From Burkholderiales bacterium (GTDB lineage Bacteria; Pseudomonadota; Gammaproteobacteria; Burkholderiales; Burkholderiaceae_C), in the NCBI GenBank assembly GCA_947453625.1, contig CANGHK010000016.1, positions 1 through 64,000 on the forward strand: DNA of 64,000 nucleotides, in the 5' to 3' direction. Every line of letters starts with the position of its first letter. The stretch's first letter is position 1. A model generated the notes under the pieces. It saw only the letters and a list, made by a program, of their open reading frames with translations, was not told the origin of the DNA and made no database searches. Below, in pieces: positions 20,685 to 29,304 of the stretch. The translations under genes were made by a program, and so were the position numbers.

Positions 20685-21401
20685 ATGGCCGATCCCGAAA
20701 ACGCCGCCGCCGTCGCGGTTGCACCCCCCGCTGGCGCTGAGCACGCGGCTGCACCCGCCGCGTCCAAATCCAAGCTGCCGCTGATGATCGGCGGGGCGGT
20801 GGGCGCGCTGCTGCTGGTGGTGGCCGGCTGGTACTTCTTCGTCCACCTGCCGGCCGCGCGCCACGCCGAGGAGGAGAGCGAGAAGTCGGTCGAGAAGCGG
20901 CTGATGAAGCAGCTCGAGCGCAAGAAGGACAACAAGCCGCCGGTGTTCATCACGATGGACGAGTTCCTGGTCAACCTGCCGGGCAAGGGCGGCGAGCATT
21001 ACCTGCAGACCAAGCTGGTGCTGCGCACCGCCGATACCGGCACCGAGAAGCGCATCACCGAGTTCCTGCCGCTGGTGCGCGACCGCGTGCTGGCCGTGCT
21101 GTCGGCACGCACCGTGGCCGAGCTGGCGACGGTCGAGGGCAAGGACGCGATGGCCAAGGACATCGCGCTGGTGATCAACGCCATCATCGAACCCCAGCTC
21201 ACCGCGATCTTCATCCTGCAGCAAGAGCCCTCGACTGCCGATCTGCGCAACCTCGAGCGCCTGGGCGCGATCCCGCGAGAGACCGCTGGCGGCGCCTCGT
21301 ACAGCGCGGTGGCCAAGGAGGCCGCGGCGCAGTTCTGGAAAGTCACGCAGATGGACCTGCCGGTGCAGGCCGTGCTGTTCAACGCGCTCGTGATGCAGTG
21401 A
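20685..21401 (+). CDS. fliL: FliL, stator-associated membrane protein
   Basis: The protein has 238 residues. A single membrane helix (LMIGGAVGALLLVVAGWYFF) follows a 30-residue cytoplasmic lead. The periplasmic domain includes FITMDEFLVNLPG and LQTKLVLRTAD, the FliL core. The C-terminus extends about 60 residues past the usual end, with ALFNALVMQ last. FliL forms rings around the stator and increases torque. It is 22 bases before fliM. The tail after ILQQEPS is unusual for FliL and unexplained. Confidence 0.88.
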   Translation: MADPENAAAVAVAPPAGAEHAAAPAASKSKLPLMIGGAVGALLLVVAGWYFFVHLPAARHAEEESEKSVEKRLMKQLERKKDNKPPVFITMDEFLVNLPGKGGEHYLQTKLVLRTADTGTEKRITEFLPLVRDRVLAVLSARTVAELATVEGKDAMAKDIALVINAIIEPQLTAIFILQQEPSTADLRNLERLGAIPRETAGGASYSAVAKEAAAQFWKVTQMDLPVQAVLFNALVMQ

Positions 21402-21423
21402 TCCGGCCCGTCCCGTCCCCCGC

Positions 21424-22449
21424 ATGAGCGACTCCAGCACCCTGCCGCCCGGCCCGACGCCCAAGCCGGGCGAGGCGGCCCCGTTCGTCTTCGACAAGAT
21501 GCACCGCGTGATCAAGCGGCGCATGCCCACGCTCGAGCTGATCCACGAGCGCTTCGCCCGCACCGCCCGGCTGACGCTCTACAACATGGTGCGGCGCGCG
21601 GTCGAGATCGACGTCAAGCTGCCCGAGCTCAAGCCCTACGCGGCCTTCGTCAACAGCTTCCCCGACCGCACCAACATCAACCTGGTCAACATCCGGCCGC
21701 TGCGCGGCGTGGGCTGCTGGATCATCGACCCGCAAGTCGTCTACATCACGATTGACAACATGTTCGGCGGCGAGGGCAAGCTGCCGCCCAAGGTCACGAC
21801 CAAGGAATACACCGCGATCGAGCTGCGCATCATCCGCCGCCTGATCGACAGCCTGATGGCCGAGTACGAGAAGGCCTGGAAGCCTGTGCACGAGATCAAG
21901 TTCGATTTCCTGCGCCAGGAGACCAGCTTCCAGTTCGCCCGCATCACCGACAACGAGGAGATGGTGCTGCACTGCAGTTTCACCGTCGACATCAACGGCC
22001 GCAAGGGCGATGTCGACCTGTGCATACCGTTCTGGGTGCTCGAGCCTATCAAGACCTTGCTGTTCAGCCAGATGCAGGCCTTCCAGCCCGACGAGGACAC
22101 CTCCTGGACCGACAACCTGCGCAGCGAGGTCCAGTCGGCCAACGTGCAACTGGTGGCGGTGCTGGCCAAGAAGCAGGGCACGCTGGGCGAGGTGCTGTCG
22201 TTCAACGTCGGCGACCTGCTGCCCATCGAACTGCAGGACCCGGTGACCGTGATGGTCGACGGCCTGCCGATGATCAAGGGCGACTATGGCGTGCGCAACG
22301 GCCGCTACGCCGTCAAGGTGGCCGAGATCGAGCACCCCATCGAATTCGGCAACCGCCCGCCCGACCGCGGCGTGATGAGCCCGCGCTTCCGGGCCCGGGT
22401 GGAGGCGGCCAGCGCCGACGAACCCAACTTTCTGCGAGACCTTCCGTGA
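21424..22449 (+). CDS. fliM: FliM, C-ring switch protein lacking the CheY-binding N-terminus
   Basis: The protein has 341 residues. The middle domain (ELIHERFARTARLTLYNMVRR, LRGVGCWIIDPQVVYITIDN, FGGEGK) and C-terminal FliN-like domain (LGEVLSFNVGDLLPIEL) are clear FliM. The first 25 residues are Pro-rich and run directly into the middle domain. The usual N-terminal LSQxEIDALL peptide that binds phospho-CheY, and its linker, are missing. No upstream in-frame start restores it, because the preceding bases back to fliL do not encode it. It overlaps fliN by four bases (GTGA). Confidence 0.93.
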   Translation: MSDSSTLPPGPTPKPGEAAPFVFDKMHRVIKRRMPTLELIHERFARTARLTLYNMVRRAVEIDVKLPELKPYAAFVNSFPDRTNINLVNIRPLRGVGCWIIDPQVVYITIDNMFGGEGKLPPKVTTKEYTAIELRIIRRLIDSLMAEYEKAWKPVHEIKFDFLRQETSFQFARITDNEEMVLHCSFTVDINGRKGDVDLCIPFWVLEPIKTLLFSQMQAFQPDEDTSWTDNLRSEVQSANVQLVAVLAKKQGTLGEVLSFNVGDLLPIELQDPVTVMVDGLPMIKGDYGVRNGRYAVKVAEIEHPIEFGNRPPDRGVMSPRFRARVEAASADEPNFLRDLP

Positions 22450-22826
22450 CCACTGACAGCAACAACAACCCGGCCGACGGCTTCGGCGCCGAGCCCAAGC
22501 GCGGCCGGGTCCAGCCCTCGCCCTACGCCTTGCTCGACGACACCAGCAGCGGGGTCGGCGCAGCCAACGACATCGAACTGGTGATGGACGTGCCGGTGCA
22601 GATCACGGTCGAACTGGGCCGGGCCAAGATGCAGATCCGCCACCTGGTGGCGCTGACCTATGGCGCGGTGATCGAGCTCGACGTGCCGGCTGGCGACGCG
22701 CTGGACGTGGTCGTCAACGGCACGCTGGTCGCACAGGGCGAGGTGGTGATCGTCAACGACCGCTACGCCATCCGCCTGACCGACATCGTCACGCCGGCCG
22801 AGCGCCTGCGCAAGCTCAACCGGTGA
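22446..22826 (+). CDS. fliN: FliN, C-ring protein
   Basis: The protein has 126 residues with a GTG start inside the fliM stop. The C-terminal 85 residues carry the SpoA/FliN fold: VMDVPVQITVELGRAKM, VIELDVPAGDALDVVVNG and VVIVNDRYAIRLTDIV. FliN forms the base of the C-ring and docks FliH/FliI. The first 40 residues are polar and variable. The stop overlaps the fliO start (GTGA). Confidence 0.95.
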   Translation: MTTDSNNNPADGFGAEPKRGRVQPSPYALLDDTSSGVGAANDIELVMDVPVQITVELGRAKMQIRHLVALTYGAVIELDVPAGDALDVVVNGTLVAQGEVVIVNDRYAIRLTDIVTPAERLRKLNR

Positions 22827-23122
22827 GCAGCATGGTCGGCTATGGGCTGTCGCTGCTGCTGGTGGCCGCGATCGTCGCCGGCGCGCTGGTGCTGGCCTGG
22901 CGGCGCCGTGTCAGCGGCCCAACCCGGCGCAGCGCCGGCGTGTTGCGCACGCTGGAGTTCGCCCCGCTGGGCCCGCATACCCGCCTGGTGCTGGCCGAAT
23001 GTGACGGCCGGCGCTACCTGCTGGCCCAAGCCCCGAACGGCGTGACCCTGGTCGACCGCTGGGGCGACGGCCCGCCGCAGGCATCGTCCGCCGCGCCGGG
23101 CTTTGCCGTGACCGCGCGATGA
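22823..23122 (+). CDS. fliO: FliO, export-gate assembly protein
   Basis: The protein has 99 residues from GTG; ATG 22832 is an alternative start. One N-terminal membrane helix (GLSLLLVAAIVAGALVLAW) precedes a small basic cytoplasmic domain with LVLAECDGRRYLLAQAPNGV, which fits FliO/YscJ-like short proteins. FliO helps assemble the FliP ring. Position between fliN and fliP (ATGA overlap) supports the call. Confidence 0.85.
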   Translation: MSSMVGYGLSLLLVAAIVAGALVLAWRRRVSGPTRRSAGVLRTLEFAPLGPHTRLVLAECDGRRYLLAQAPNGVTLVDRWGDGPPQASSAAPGFAVTAR

Positions 23123-23886
23123 GCCGCGCCATGGTCTGGGCCAGAATCTGGCTGCGCCAGGCCCTGCTGCCCGCCGTCGGACTGCTGATGGGCGCGTCGG
23201 CCTGGTCTCAGGACATTCCGCTCGTCAACGCGGTGGCGGCCGCCGGTGGCGGTCTGAACTACAGCGTGCCGGTGCAGACCGTGCTGCTGCTGACGGCGAT
23301 GAGTTTCCTGCCGTCGGCGCTGATGCTGATGACCAGCTTCACCCGCATCCTGATCGTCTTCTCGCTGCTGCGCCAGGCGCTGGGCCTGCAGTCCATGCCG
23401 CCCAACGCGGTGCTGGTGGCGCTGTCGCTGTTCCTGACGCTGTTCGTGATGAACCCGGTGTTCGAGGCGATGTACGCCCAGGGCTGGGTGCCTTACGCGA
23501 AGAAGGAGATCGTGCTCGAGGAGGCGCTGGACCGCGGCAGCAAGCCGCTCAAGGCCTTCATGGTGGCGCATACCCGTGACAGCGACCTGCAACTGTTCTC
23601 GCGCCTGTCCAAGCTGCCGCTGACCGACCGCGAGTCGGCGCCGCTGCGGGTGGTGGTGCCGGCCTTCGCGATCTCCGAGATCCGCACCGGTTTTCTGATC
23701 GGCTTCGTGATCTTTCTGCCCTTCGTCGTGATCGATCTGGCGGTGGCCAGCATCCTGACCTCGGTCGGCATGGTGATGGTCTCGCCGGTGATGTTCTCGC
23801 TGCCGGTCAAGCTGATCATCTTCACGCTGGCCGACGGCTGGAGCCTGCTGGCGGGCTCGCTGGTCGAGAGCTTCCTGCCGCGCTGA
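23119..23886 (+). CDS. fliP: FliP, export-gate channel subunit
   Basis: The protein has 255 residues. A cleavable signal peptide ends near GASAWSQ. Conserved FliP stretches are SFTRILIVFSLLRQALG, PPNAVLVALSLFLTLFVMNP and FLIGFVIFLPFVVIDLAVAS. FliP pentamers with FliQ and FliR form the protein-conducting gate. The start overlaps the fliO stop (ATGA). Confidence 0.96.
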   Translation: MSRAMVWARIWLRQALLPAVGLLMGASAWSQDIPLVNAVAAAGGGLNYSVPVQTVLLLTAMSFLPSALMLMTSFTRILIVFSLLRQALGLQSMPPNAVLVALSLFLTLFVMNPVFEAMYAQGWVPYAKKEIVLEEALDRGSKPLKAFMVAHTRDSDLQLFSRLSKLPLTDRESAPLRVVVPAFAISEIRTGFLIGFVIFLPFVVIDLAVASILTSVGMVMVSPVMFSLPVKLIIFTLADGWSLLAGSLVESFLPR

Positions 23887-23890
23887 CGCG

Positions 23891-24160
23891 ATGGAATCCA
23901 GCCTGGTCATCGAACTCGTGATCGGCGCGCTGCGCATGGCCGCGCTGTTCGCCGGGCCCGTCCTGCTGACGGTGCTGGTGGTGGGCATCGTGATAGGCGC
24001 GCTGCAGTCGGCCACCCAGATCAACGAGCCCTCGGTGGCCTTCGTGCCCAAGATGCTGGCGGTGATGCTGGTGGTGGCCGTCACCGGGCCCACCACGCTG
24101 GGCATGTTCGTCGACTATGTGCGCGAGATGATCGTGCGCATCCCGGCGATTGCCGGGTGA
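23891..24160 (+). CDS. fliQ: FliQ, export-gate subunit
   Basis: The protein has 89 residues with two long hydrophobic helices; the motif ALQSATQINEPSVAFVPKM sits between them, standard for FliQ. It is four bases after fliP. The linker to fliR contains a short tandem duplication (GCCGGGTGAGC repeated), so the fliQ stop region was locally duplicated. Confidence 0.95.
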   Translation: MESSLVIELVIGALRMAALFAGPVLLTVLVVGIVIGALQSATQINEPSVAFVPKMLAVMLVVAVTGPTTLGMFVDYVREMIVRIPAIAG

Positions 24161-24178
24161 GCGCCGGGTGAGCACCAC

Positions 24179-24964
24179 ATGACCGCGATCAGCGCCTCGG
24201 GTTTCGACCTGTCCTTGATGGGCCTGGGGGCCACCGCCGCGCTGGCGTCGGTGCGCTTTCTCGGCCTGTTCCTGGCCTTGCCGCTGCTGTCGTTCCGCGC
24301 CTATCCGCTGTCGCTGCGCATCGCGCCGGTGCTGCTGCTGACGCTGGCCACGGCGCCGCGGCTGACGCTGTCGGCGGCCGAACTGCAGGCCCTGGGCCTG
24401 CTGGCGGTGGCCAGCGAGCTGGCGATAGGCCTGGTGGCCGGGCTGGCGCTGCGGCTGGCGATGCTGTCGGTGGACTTCGTCGTCGAGGCCTTGTCCATGC
24501 ACGCCGGTTTCAGTTTCGGCCAGACCATCGCGCCCGAGAGCGCGCTGCCGTCGACCGCGCTGGGCGAATTGCTGGGCATGTCGGTGCTGGCGGTGTTCTT
24601 CGTCGGCGACGTTCACCTGCTGTTCATCGAGCGCATCGCCGACAGCTTCGCCGTCGTGCCCTTCGGCGCCTGGCCCGCCGGCTGGCAGCTGCCGGCGCTG
24701 CTGTCGCTGGTCTCGGGTGCGTTCTCGGTCGGGCTGGTGATGTCGTGCGGCAGCTTTGCGCTCTACCTGTTCACCAATTCGATGCTGGGCCTGGTCAACC
24801 GCATCTCGCCCCAGCTCAACCTGATGTCGGTGGGCTTTTCGATCAGCGCTCCCCTGGCGCTGGTCGTGCTGGCCCTGCTGGCCTTGCAGTTGCCGGTGCT
24901 GACCGAGCTGATCAGCAGCTCGGCGCTCGAATTCGTCGACCTGGGATTGCGCCATGCCCGTTGA
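24179..24964 (+). CDS. fliR: FliR, export-gate subunit
   Basis: The protein has 261 residues with about six hydrophobic helices. FliR marks include the SMHAGFSFGQTIAPESA stretch, LFTNSMLGLVNRISPQLNLM and the final LTELISSS. FliR caps the FliP5Q4R1 gate. Its last 11 bases overlap the start of an unknown lipoprotein gene, so the fli transcript probably continues. Confidence 0.94.
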   Translation: MTAISASGFDLSLMGLGATAALASVRFLGLFLALPLLSFRAYPLSLRIAPVLLLTLATAPRLTLSAAELQALGLLAVASELAIGLVAGLALRLAMLSVDFVVEALSMHAGFSFGQTIAPESALPSTALGELLGMSVLAVFFVGDVHLLFIERIADSFAVVPFGAWPAGWQLPALLSLVSGAFSVGLVMSCGSFALYLFTNSMLGLVNRISPQLNLMSVGFSISAPLALVVLALLALQLPVLTELISSSALEFVDLGLRHAR

Positions 24965-25670
24965 AGCTGTTGTCTGGCGCAGCCCACGCGGCTGGCTGCC
25001 CTGCTTGTCATTGCTGATGCCCTTGCTGACTGCGCTGTCGGGCTGCGTGGCCTGGCCCGGCCCGCCCCAGCCCGTGGCCAGGCCCTGGAACGAGGCCTTG
25101 CAGGCCTGCCAGATCGATGCCGAGGAATGGTCCACCGCCTTGCGCCCGCTGGATGCAGGCCTGTGCCCGCGCGCCGTCGCGCTGGGCCAGCAGCTCGACT
25201 GCCTGGTCCGCCAGCTGCCGGCCCAGGCCTCGGCCCAGGCCCGCTTCAGCGCTGCCGGCCTGCTCGAATTCCAGGCCTGCCTGCAGCCGCTGGCCAGCGG
25301 TCTGGCGGGCGGGCGGCTGGGCAGGCCGGTCGAGGTCGAGCTGGCGCTGCGCCAGTGCGTGCTGCAGCTCGACCATGCACCGGCCGTGCCGCTGGCCCGC
25401 CTGCCCTGGTGGCAGGACAACGCGCTGGTCAGCCTGCAGCCCGCGCGGACCGCGCCGCTGCTGGCGCAGTCCCCGCTGCCGCCCCTGCCCGGTCTGTCCT
25501 GGCCGACCTGCGAAGAGCTCGGCCGCCTGATCCCGCCGTCGGTCCGGCCGGCCGCGGCGGCCAGCCCGTCTGTTCCGCCCGACGTCCTTCCCACCGTGCA
25601 GCCAACCGGTCGTCCCCCCGTTCGCCCCCCCGTTGGTCCCACCGCCATTTCCTCTGCCGCAGACATTTGA
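24954..25670 (+). CDS. Unknown lipoprotein co-transcribed with fliR
   Basis: The protein has 238 residues. After a basic lead, a hydrophobic stretch ends in ALSGC, a good lipobox, so the mature chain is probably lipidated on Cys31. The body is helical with several cysteines (ALQACQID, AGLCPRA, QLDCLV, FQACLQ, LRQCVLQ), evenly spaced in a way that suggests disulfides. The last 50 residues are Pro/Val/Arg-rich. I recognise no family. Overlap with fliR suggests a flagellar or envelope role, but there is no direct evidence. Confidence 0.65.
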   Translation: MPVEAVVWRSPRGWLPCLSLLMPLLTALSGCVAWPGPPQPVARPWNEALQACQIDAEEWSTALRPLDAGLCPRAVALGQQLDCLVRQLPAQASAQARFSAAGLLEFQACLQPLASGLAGGRLGRPVEVELALRQCVLQLDHAPAVPLARLPWWQDNALVSLQPARTAPLLAQSPLPPLPGLSWPTCEELGRLIPPSVRPAAAASPSVPPDVLPTVQPTGRPPVRPPVGPTAISSAADI

Positions 25671-25685
25671 CGACACCCAAATCCC

Positions 25686-26849
25686 ATGAGCACTGAACGA
25701 TTCCGCCCCCATCCCCTGGCCTGGGCCGCCGGCCTGGTCTGTGCCATCGGCCTGAGCAGCGCCGCATGGGCCAACGACGCCCCGCCCGAAGCCGCCAAGC
25801 CGGTGGTGGCCAAGCCCGCCGTGGCGCCGGCCTCGGGGGCGATGTCGCCCTTCAAGGCCAAGCCCGGCGCGGCCAAGCCGGCATCGGCCGACGCGCAGGA
25901 TGGCGCCCATGCCGATGCGCATGGCGCCAAGCCGGCCGAGGCCGCCCGCCCCAAGGCCGCCAAGCCCGAGTCGGCGGCGGGGCTGCAGGCCGACGAGGCG
26001 CTGCGCAAGATGCTCAGCGAGCGCCTGGCGGGGTCGGGCGAGCTGATGCTCAAGACCAGCGACCTGAGCCCGCGCGCGGCCACGCCGGGCAAGCGCGCGG
26101 CGGCTGCCGTCGCCGCCGCGGCCGATGCCGTCGAACTGGCCGCCGCGCACCGGGCGGCCAAGGCCACCGAGCATCTGCCGCATTGGGACTACGGCGGTGC
26201 CGGCGCGCCCGAGCGCTGGAGCAGCCTGAACCCGGACTACGCCACCTGCACCAGCGGCAGCCGCCAGAGTCCGATCGACATCCGCGACGGCATCCCGGTC
26301 CAGCTCGACGCGGTGCAGTTCGACTACCAGCCCAGCGGTTTCCGGGTGCTGGACAACGGCCACACCATCCAGGTCAACATCGCCCCCGGCAACTCGATCG
26401 AGGTGCTGGGCCGGCGCTACGACCTGGTCCAGTTCCACTTCCACAAGCCGTCCGAGGAGCGTGTCAACGGCCGCGGCTTCGACATGGTGGCCCATCTGGT
26501 GCACAAGGACGTCGAGGGCAGGCTGGCGGTGGTGGCGGTGCTGCTGACCAAGGGCTCGGCGCAGCCGGTGGTGCAGTCGGTGTGGAACAACCTGCCGCTA
26601 GAGCGTGGCGAGGAGCTGACTGCCTCGGTGGCGATCGACCCGATCAAGCTGCTGCCCGAGGACCGGCGCTACTTCACCTACATGGGTTCGCTGACCACGC
26701 CGCCCTGCAGCGAGGGCGTGCTCTGGATGGTGATGAAGACGCCGGTGCAGGTCTCGGCCCAGCAGATCGCGATCTTCTCGCGCCTCTACCCGATGAACGC
26801 CAGGCCCATCCAGGCGCTGAACAACCGCCTGATCAAGGAATCGAACTGA
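25686..26849 (+). CDS. Periplasmic alpha-carbonic anhydrase with long Ala/Lys/Pro-rich lead
   Basis: The protein has 387 residues. A signal peptide ends near AAWAND. About 130 residues of AKP-rich low-complexity sequence follow, then an alpha-class carbonic anhydrase domain from HWDYGG. Zinc ligands are visible in VQFHFHKPSEE (two His) and MVAHLVHKD (third His). The gatekeeper glutamate in PSEER and the threonine in GSLTTPPCSEG are present. The enzyme interconverts CO2 and bicarbonate in the periplasm. The start is 15 bases after the lipoprotein gene, so it may ride on the flagellar transcript. A terminator follows. Confidence 0.9.
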   Translation: MSTERFRPHPLAWAAGLVCAIGLSSAAWANDAPPEAAKPVVAKPAVAPASGAMSPFKAKPGAAKPASADAQDGAHADAHGAKPAEAARPKAAKPESAAGLQADEALRKMLSERLAGSGELMLKTSDLSPRAATPGKRAAAAVAAAADAVELAAAHRAAKATEHLPHWDYGGAGAPERWSSLNPDYATCTSGSRQSPIDIRDGIPVQLDAVQFDYQPSGFRVLDNGHTIQVNIAPGNSIEVLGRRYDLVQFHFHKPSEERVNGRGFDMVAHLVHKDVEGRLAVVAVLLTKGSAQPVVQSVWNNLPLERGEELTASVAIDPIKLLPEDRRYFTYMGSLTTPPCSEGVLWMVMKTPVQVSAQQIAIFSRLYPMNARPIQALNNRLIKESN

Positions 26850-26866
26850 GCGCTTGAGAAAGTTCG

Positions 26867-26898
26867 GGGGGCAGGCGTCGGGATCGGCGCCTGCCCCC
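26867..26898. terminator. Bidirectional terminator hairpin
   Basis: A perfect 11-bp inverted repeat GGGGGCAGGCG / CGCCTGCCCCC with a 10-base loop lies exactly between the convergent carbonic anhydrase and multicopper oxidase genes. T-rich flanks are weak on both sides. Confidence 0.8.
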
Positions 26899-26904
26899 GT
26901 CGTT

Positions 26905-29061
26905 TCACAGCAGCTCGGCGGCCTTGCGCACACGCTTGGCCGGTGGTGTCACGCAGACCTGCGGGTCGATCAGCCGGCCCAGGCGGTCGCGCATCTCGGG
27001 CCGCTCTGGCGCCGTGCTGACGCGCAGCGGCGCGGCCTGAAACTCGGGCCGCTTGGCCGAGGGCTTGCCGCCGGCCTGGGCCAGCGCGGTGCCGCCGCTG
27101 GCGCGCCGGTTGGCCGCCAGCGGCATCAGGGCCGGTTCCACCACCCGCACGATGGCCATCATGCCCTTGTCCTCATGCTCGAGGATGTGGCAGTGGTACA
27201 TGAAGTTGCCAAGGATGTCGGGCTCGTTGAAGAACATCCGCAGCGTCACCGACGGCGGCGCGCCCACGCCGTTCCAGCCTGGCAGGTCCACCGTGTCGCG
27301 CAGCGCGAACTCGTCGAACAGTTCGGCCGAAGCGGTGGGCGCCGGCCAGCGCTTGAGCACGCGGAAGCGGATCTGGTGGATGTGGAAAGCATGGGCCTCG
27401 GGCGAGCGGTTCTCGACCTTCCACTCCTGGATCGCGGCCTTGGGCACGTAGATGGCCGGTGCGCCCTGCATCGAGAACGCCGTCTCCAGCGGCGCGACCT
27501 TGCCGAGCGCGGTGCTGGCGTCTTCGGTGACGAAGAATTCAGTCGCGTTCTGCGAGAAGTACAGCAGGTGGTCGGGCTTGGCCTTGGGCGTGGCCGGCCC
27601 GGTGTCGACGAAGCGCTTGCGCGCGGCGCTGGCCGTGGGCTGCGGCATCAGCCGGGTGGCGTCGACCAGGGTGCCGGGCGCGGGCCCGTCCACCCTGGCC
27701 AGCACCCGGAACGGGTTGGCATCGGCCTGGGTCTCGTAGGCCAGCGACACCAGCTCGGCCTGCTGCCCGGCCGCTGGCGCGTCGACGATGAACTCGACCC
27801 GTCCACCCGGCGACAGCAGCACCTGCTTGACGGCCACCGTCTTGTTGGGCCTTGTCGGCACCTTGCCGGGCGCGGCCAGGCTGTTGTCGTCGAACAGCAA
27901 CTGGCCGTTGGGCGCCGAGATCGGCACCCCGTCCATCGCCACCACCCGCAGCGTCTGCGCCACCGGCGCGCCGTTGACCTTGAAGCGCACCTGCAGCCGC
28001 AGGTAGCTGTCGGCAGAGACGTTGGCCACGCGCCAGAATTCGCGCGCCGCCTCCATCTTGACCGTGCCGGCCGGTGAATAGGCGGCCACGCCGCCCGCGC
28101 CGGGGCTGAACACCACCTGCACCTGGTTGACCGAGATGTCCTTCCAGGGCGGCACCACGCTGGGCAGCGCGGCCGCGCCCGGCAGCGCCGCATCGCGCGT
28201 CAAGGCCGTGCCGCCGGCCAGCAAGCCGCGCAGCAGCGCGTCCGACGCCGGCAAGCCTGCAGCGTCGAGCAGCGCGCGCTGCGCCTGCGGCAAGGCCAGG
28301 TCGGCCAGCAGGTCCGGCCGCTCCAGGTAGCGCACCCCTGCCGGCGCGGGGGCCAGGTCCTGGTCGCGCAGCACCAGGATGCGCTCGCGCAGCCCGGCCA
28401 CCACGTTGGGCATCTGGTTGGGCGAGTCGATCACCAGCGCGCCGCTCATGCCGCCCAGCATCTGTTCCTGGGCGATGCCGTGGACATGCGGGTGGTAGAA
28501 GTCCAGCCCCGGCGGGGCGTTGAGCGGCAGCGCAAAGTTGTACTGCCAGGCCGCGCCGCCCGGCTGCGCCACGCTGGTGATGACTTCGTCCGAGCCGCAG
28601 ACCGGCTTGACGTTGGTGCCGTGGAAATGCAGGTTGGTCGCGAAGTCCTGCATCACCGCGGTCGGGCTGCAGGGCGCGGTGCCGCTGCCAGGCGGGTTGA
28701 GCGCCGCGTTCCAGGCCATGGGCGCAGGCGGCGTGGCCGGCGCGGGCATGCGGTTGACCAGGCTGAAGCCGATGCGCTCGCCCGGCGCCAGGCGCAGCAC
28801 CGGGGCCTCGACCGGCGGCCTCGTGCCGTCGGCCGAGTACATCAGGCAGTAGCGGCCGTCGCGGCCGGCGGCCGGATTGCCGTCGAAGTAGGCGCTGAAG
28901 CTGCCACCTATCACGCCGTTCTTGGCCCAGACCATGGGCGGGTCGGGGATCAGGCTGCCGGGCGCGAGCCTGGCCGGGCAGTTCTGGGCCTGCACGGCCA
29001 AGGGGGCCGTCAGGGCTGCAACAGTCAAGGCCCAGGCGGGCAATCGGTTCATGCGGTTCAC
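26905..29061 (-). CDS. Exported multicopper oxidase
   Basis: The protein has 718 residues, with a signal peptide ending near LAVQAQ. All four copper motifs are visible: LHFHGTN, YHPHVHG, HAFHIHQIRF and YHCHILEHEDKGMM. The type 1 site axial position is probably the final Met. The enzyme oxidises a substrate (metal or phenolic) and reduces oxygen to water in the periplasm or outside. The second copper pair is separated from the first by a longer middle part than in laccases. A Lys/Arg/Pro-rich tail of about 75 residues follows the last motif. Mn(II) or Cu(I) oxidation are both possible; sequence does not decide. It interrupts the flagellar genes on the opposite strand. Confidence 0.88.
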   Translation of the reverse strand: MNRMNRLPAWALTVAALTAPLAVQAQNCPARLAPGSLIPDPPMVWAKNGVIGGSFSAYFDGNPAAGRDGRYCLMYSADGTRPPVEAPVLRLAPGERIGFSLVNRMPAPATPPAPMAWNAALNPPGSGTAPCSPTAVMQDFATNLHFHGTNVKPVCGSDEVITSVAQPGGAAWQYNFALPLNAPPGLDFYHPHVHGIAQEQMLGGMSGALVIDSPNQMPNVVAGLRERILVLRDQDLAPAPAGVRYLERPDLLADLALPQAQRALLDAAGLPASDALLRGLLAGGTALTRDAALPGAAALPSVVPPWKDISVNQVQVVFSPGAGGVAAYSPAGTVKMEAAREFWRVANVSADSYLRLQVRFKVNGAPVAQTLRVVAMDGVPISAPNGQLLFDDNSLAAPGKVPTRPNKTVAVKQVLLSPGGRVEFIVDAPAAGQQAELVSLAYETQADANPFRVLARVDGPAPGTLVDATRLMPQPTASAARKRFVDTGPATPKAKPDHLLYFSQNATEFFVTEDASTALGKVAPLETAFSMQGAPAIYVPKAAIQEWKVENRSPEAHAFHIHQIRFRVLKRWPAPTASAELFDEFALRDTVDLPGWNGVGAPPSVTLRMFFNEPDILGNFMYHCHILEHEDKGMMAIVRVVEPALMPLAANRRASGGTALAQAGGKPSAKRPEFQAAPLRVSTAPERPEMRDRLGRLIDPQVCVTPPAKRVRKAAELL

Positions 29062-29193
29062 CTGTGAAAAATATTAAAACATGTTAGCGAGCTTTACGAA
29101 TCATTACGTCAAGCCATGGTGAATCACTCCGCCATCGAAGCGTCATTGGGTGCTCGGCGTGTGGGCGGCAAGTCTCGGTCCGACGCGGCAGCG

Positions 29194-29234
29194 TTGCCGC
29201 CGGCAGCGGCAAAGCTTGCCGCTGCCGGCGGCAA
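29194..29234. promoter_or_regulatory. Perfect 19-bp palindrome of CGGCAA/TTGCCG half-sites
   Basis: TTGCCGCCGGCAGCGGCAA is followed by AGC and its exact reverse complement. The core reads CGGCAA-AGC-TTGCCG. Further CGGCAA copies are at 29166, 29229 and 29293, giving six half-sites in about 130 bases just upstream of a sigma54 promoter. The half-site resembles enhancer (ftr-type) sequences bound by FlbD, a relative of FleR, so this is a likely FleR enhancer. Alternative: an RNA hairpin or terminator for the region. Confidence 0.55.
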
Positions 29235-29304
29235 GACCGGGTCGGGCGGGCAAGGATTTCCAGCCGGCCAGGGTGTTTTGGCCGATTGCGGACGGCAACG
29301 GCCC

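Noticed and set aside
23822-26504. Long minus-strand frames opposite fliQ, fliR and the carbonic anhydrase
   Set aside because: Low-complexity antisense products; plus-strand genes are unambiguous.
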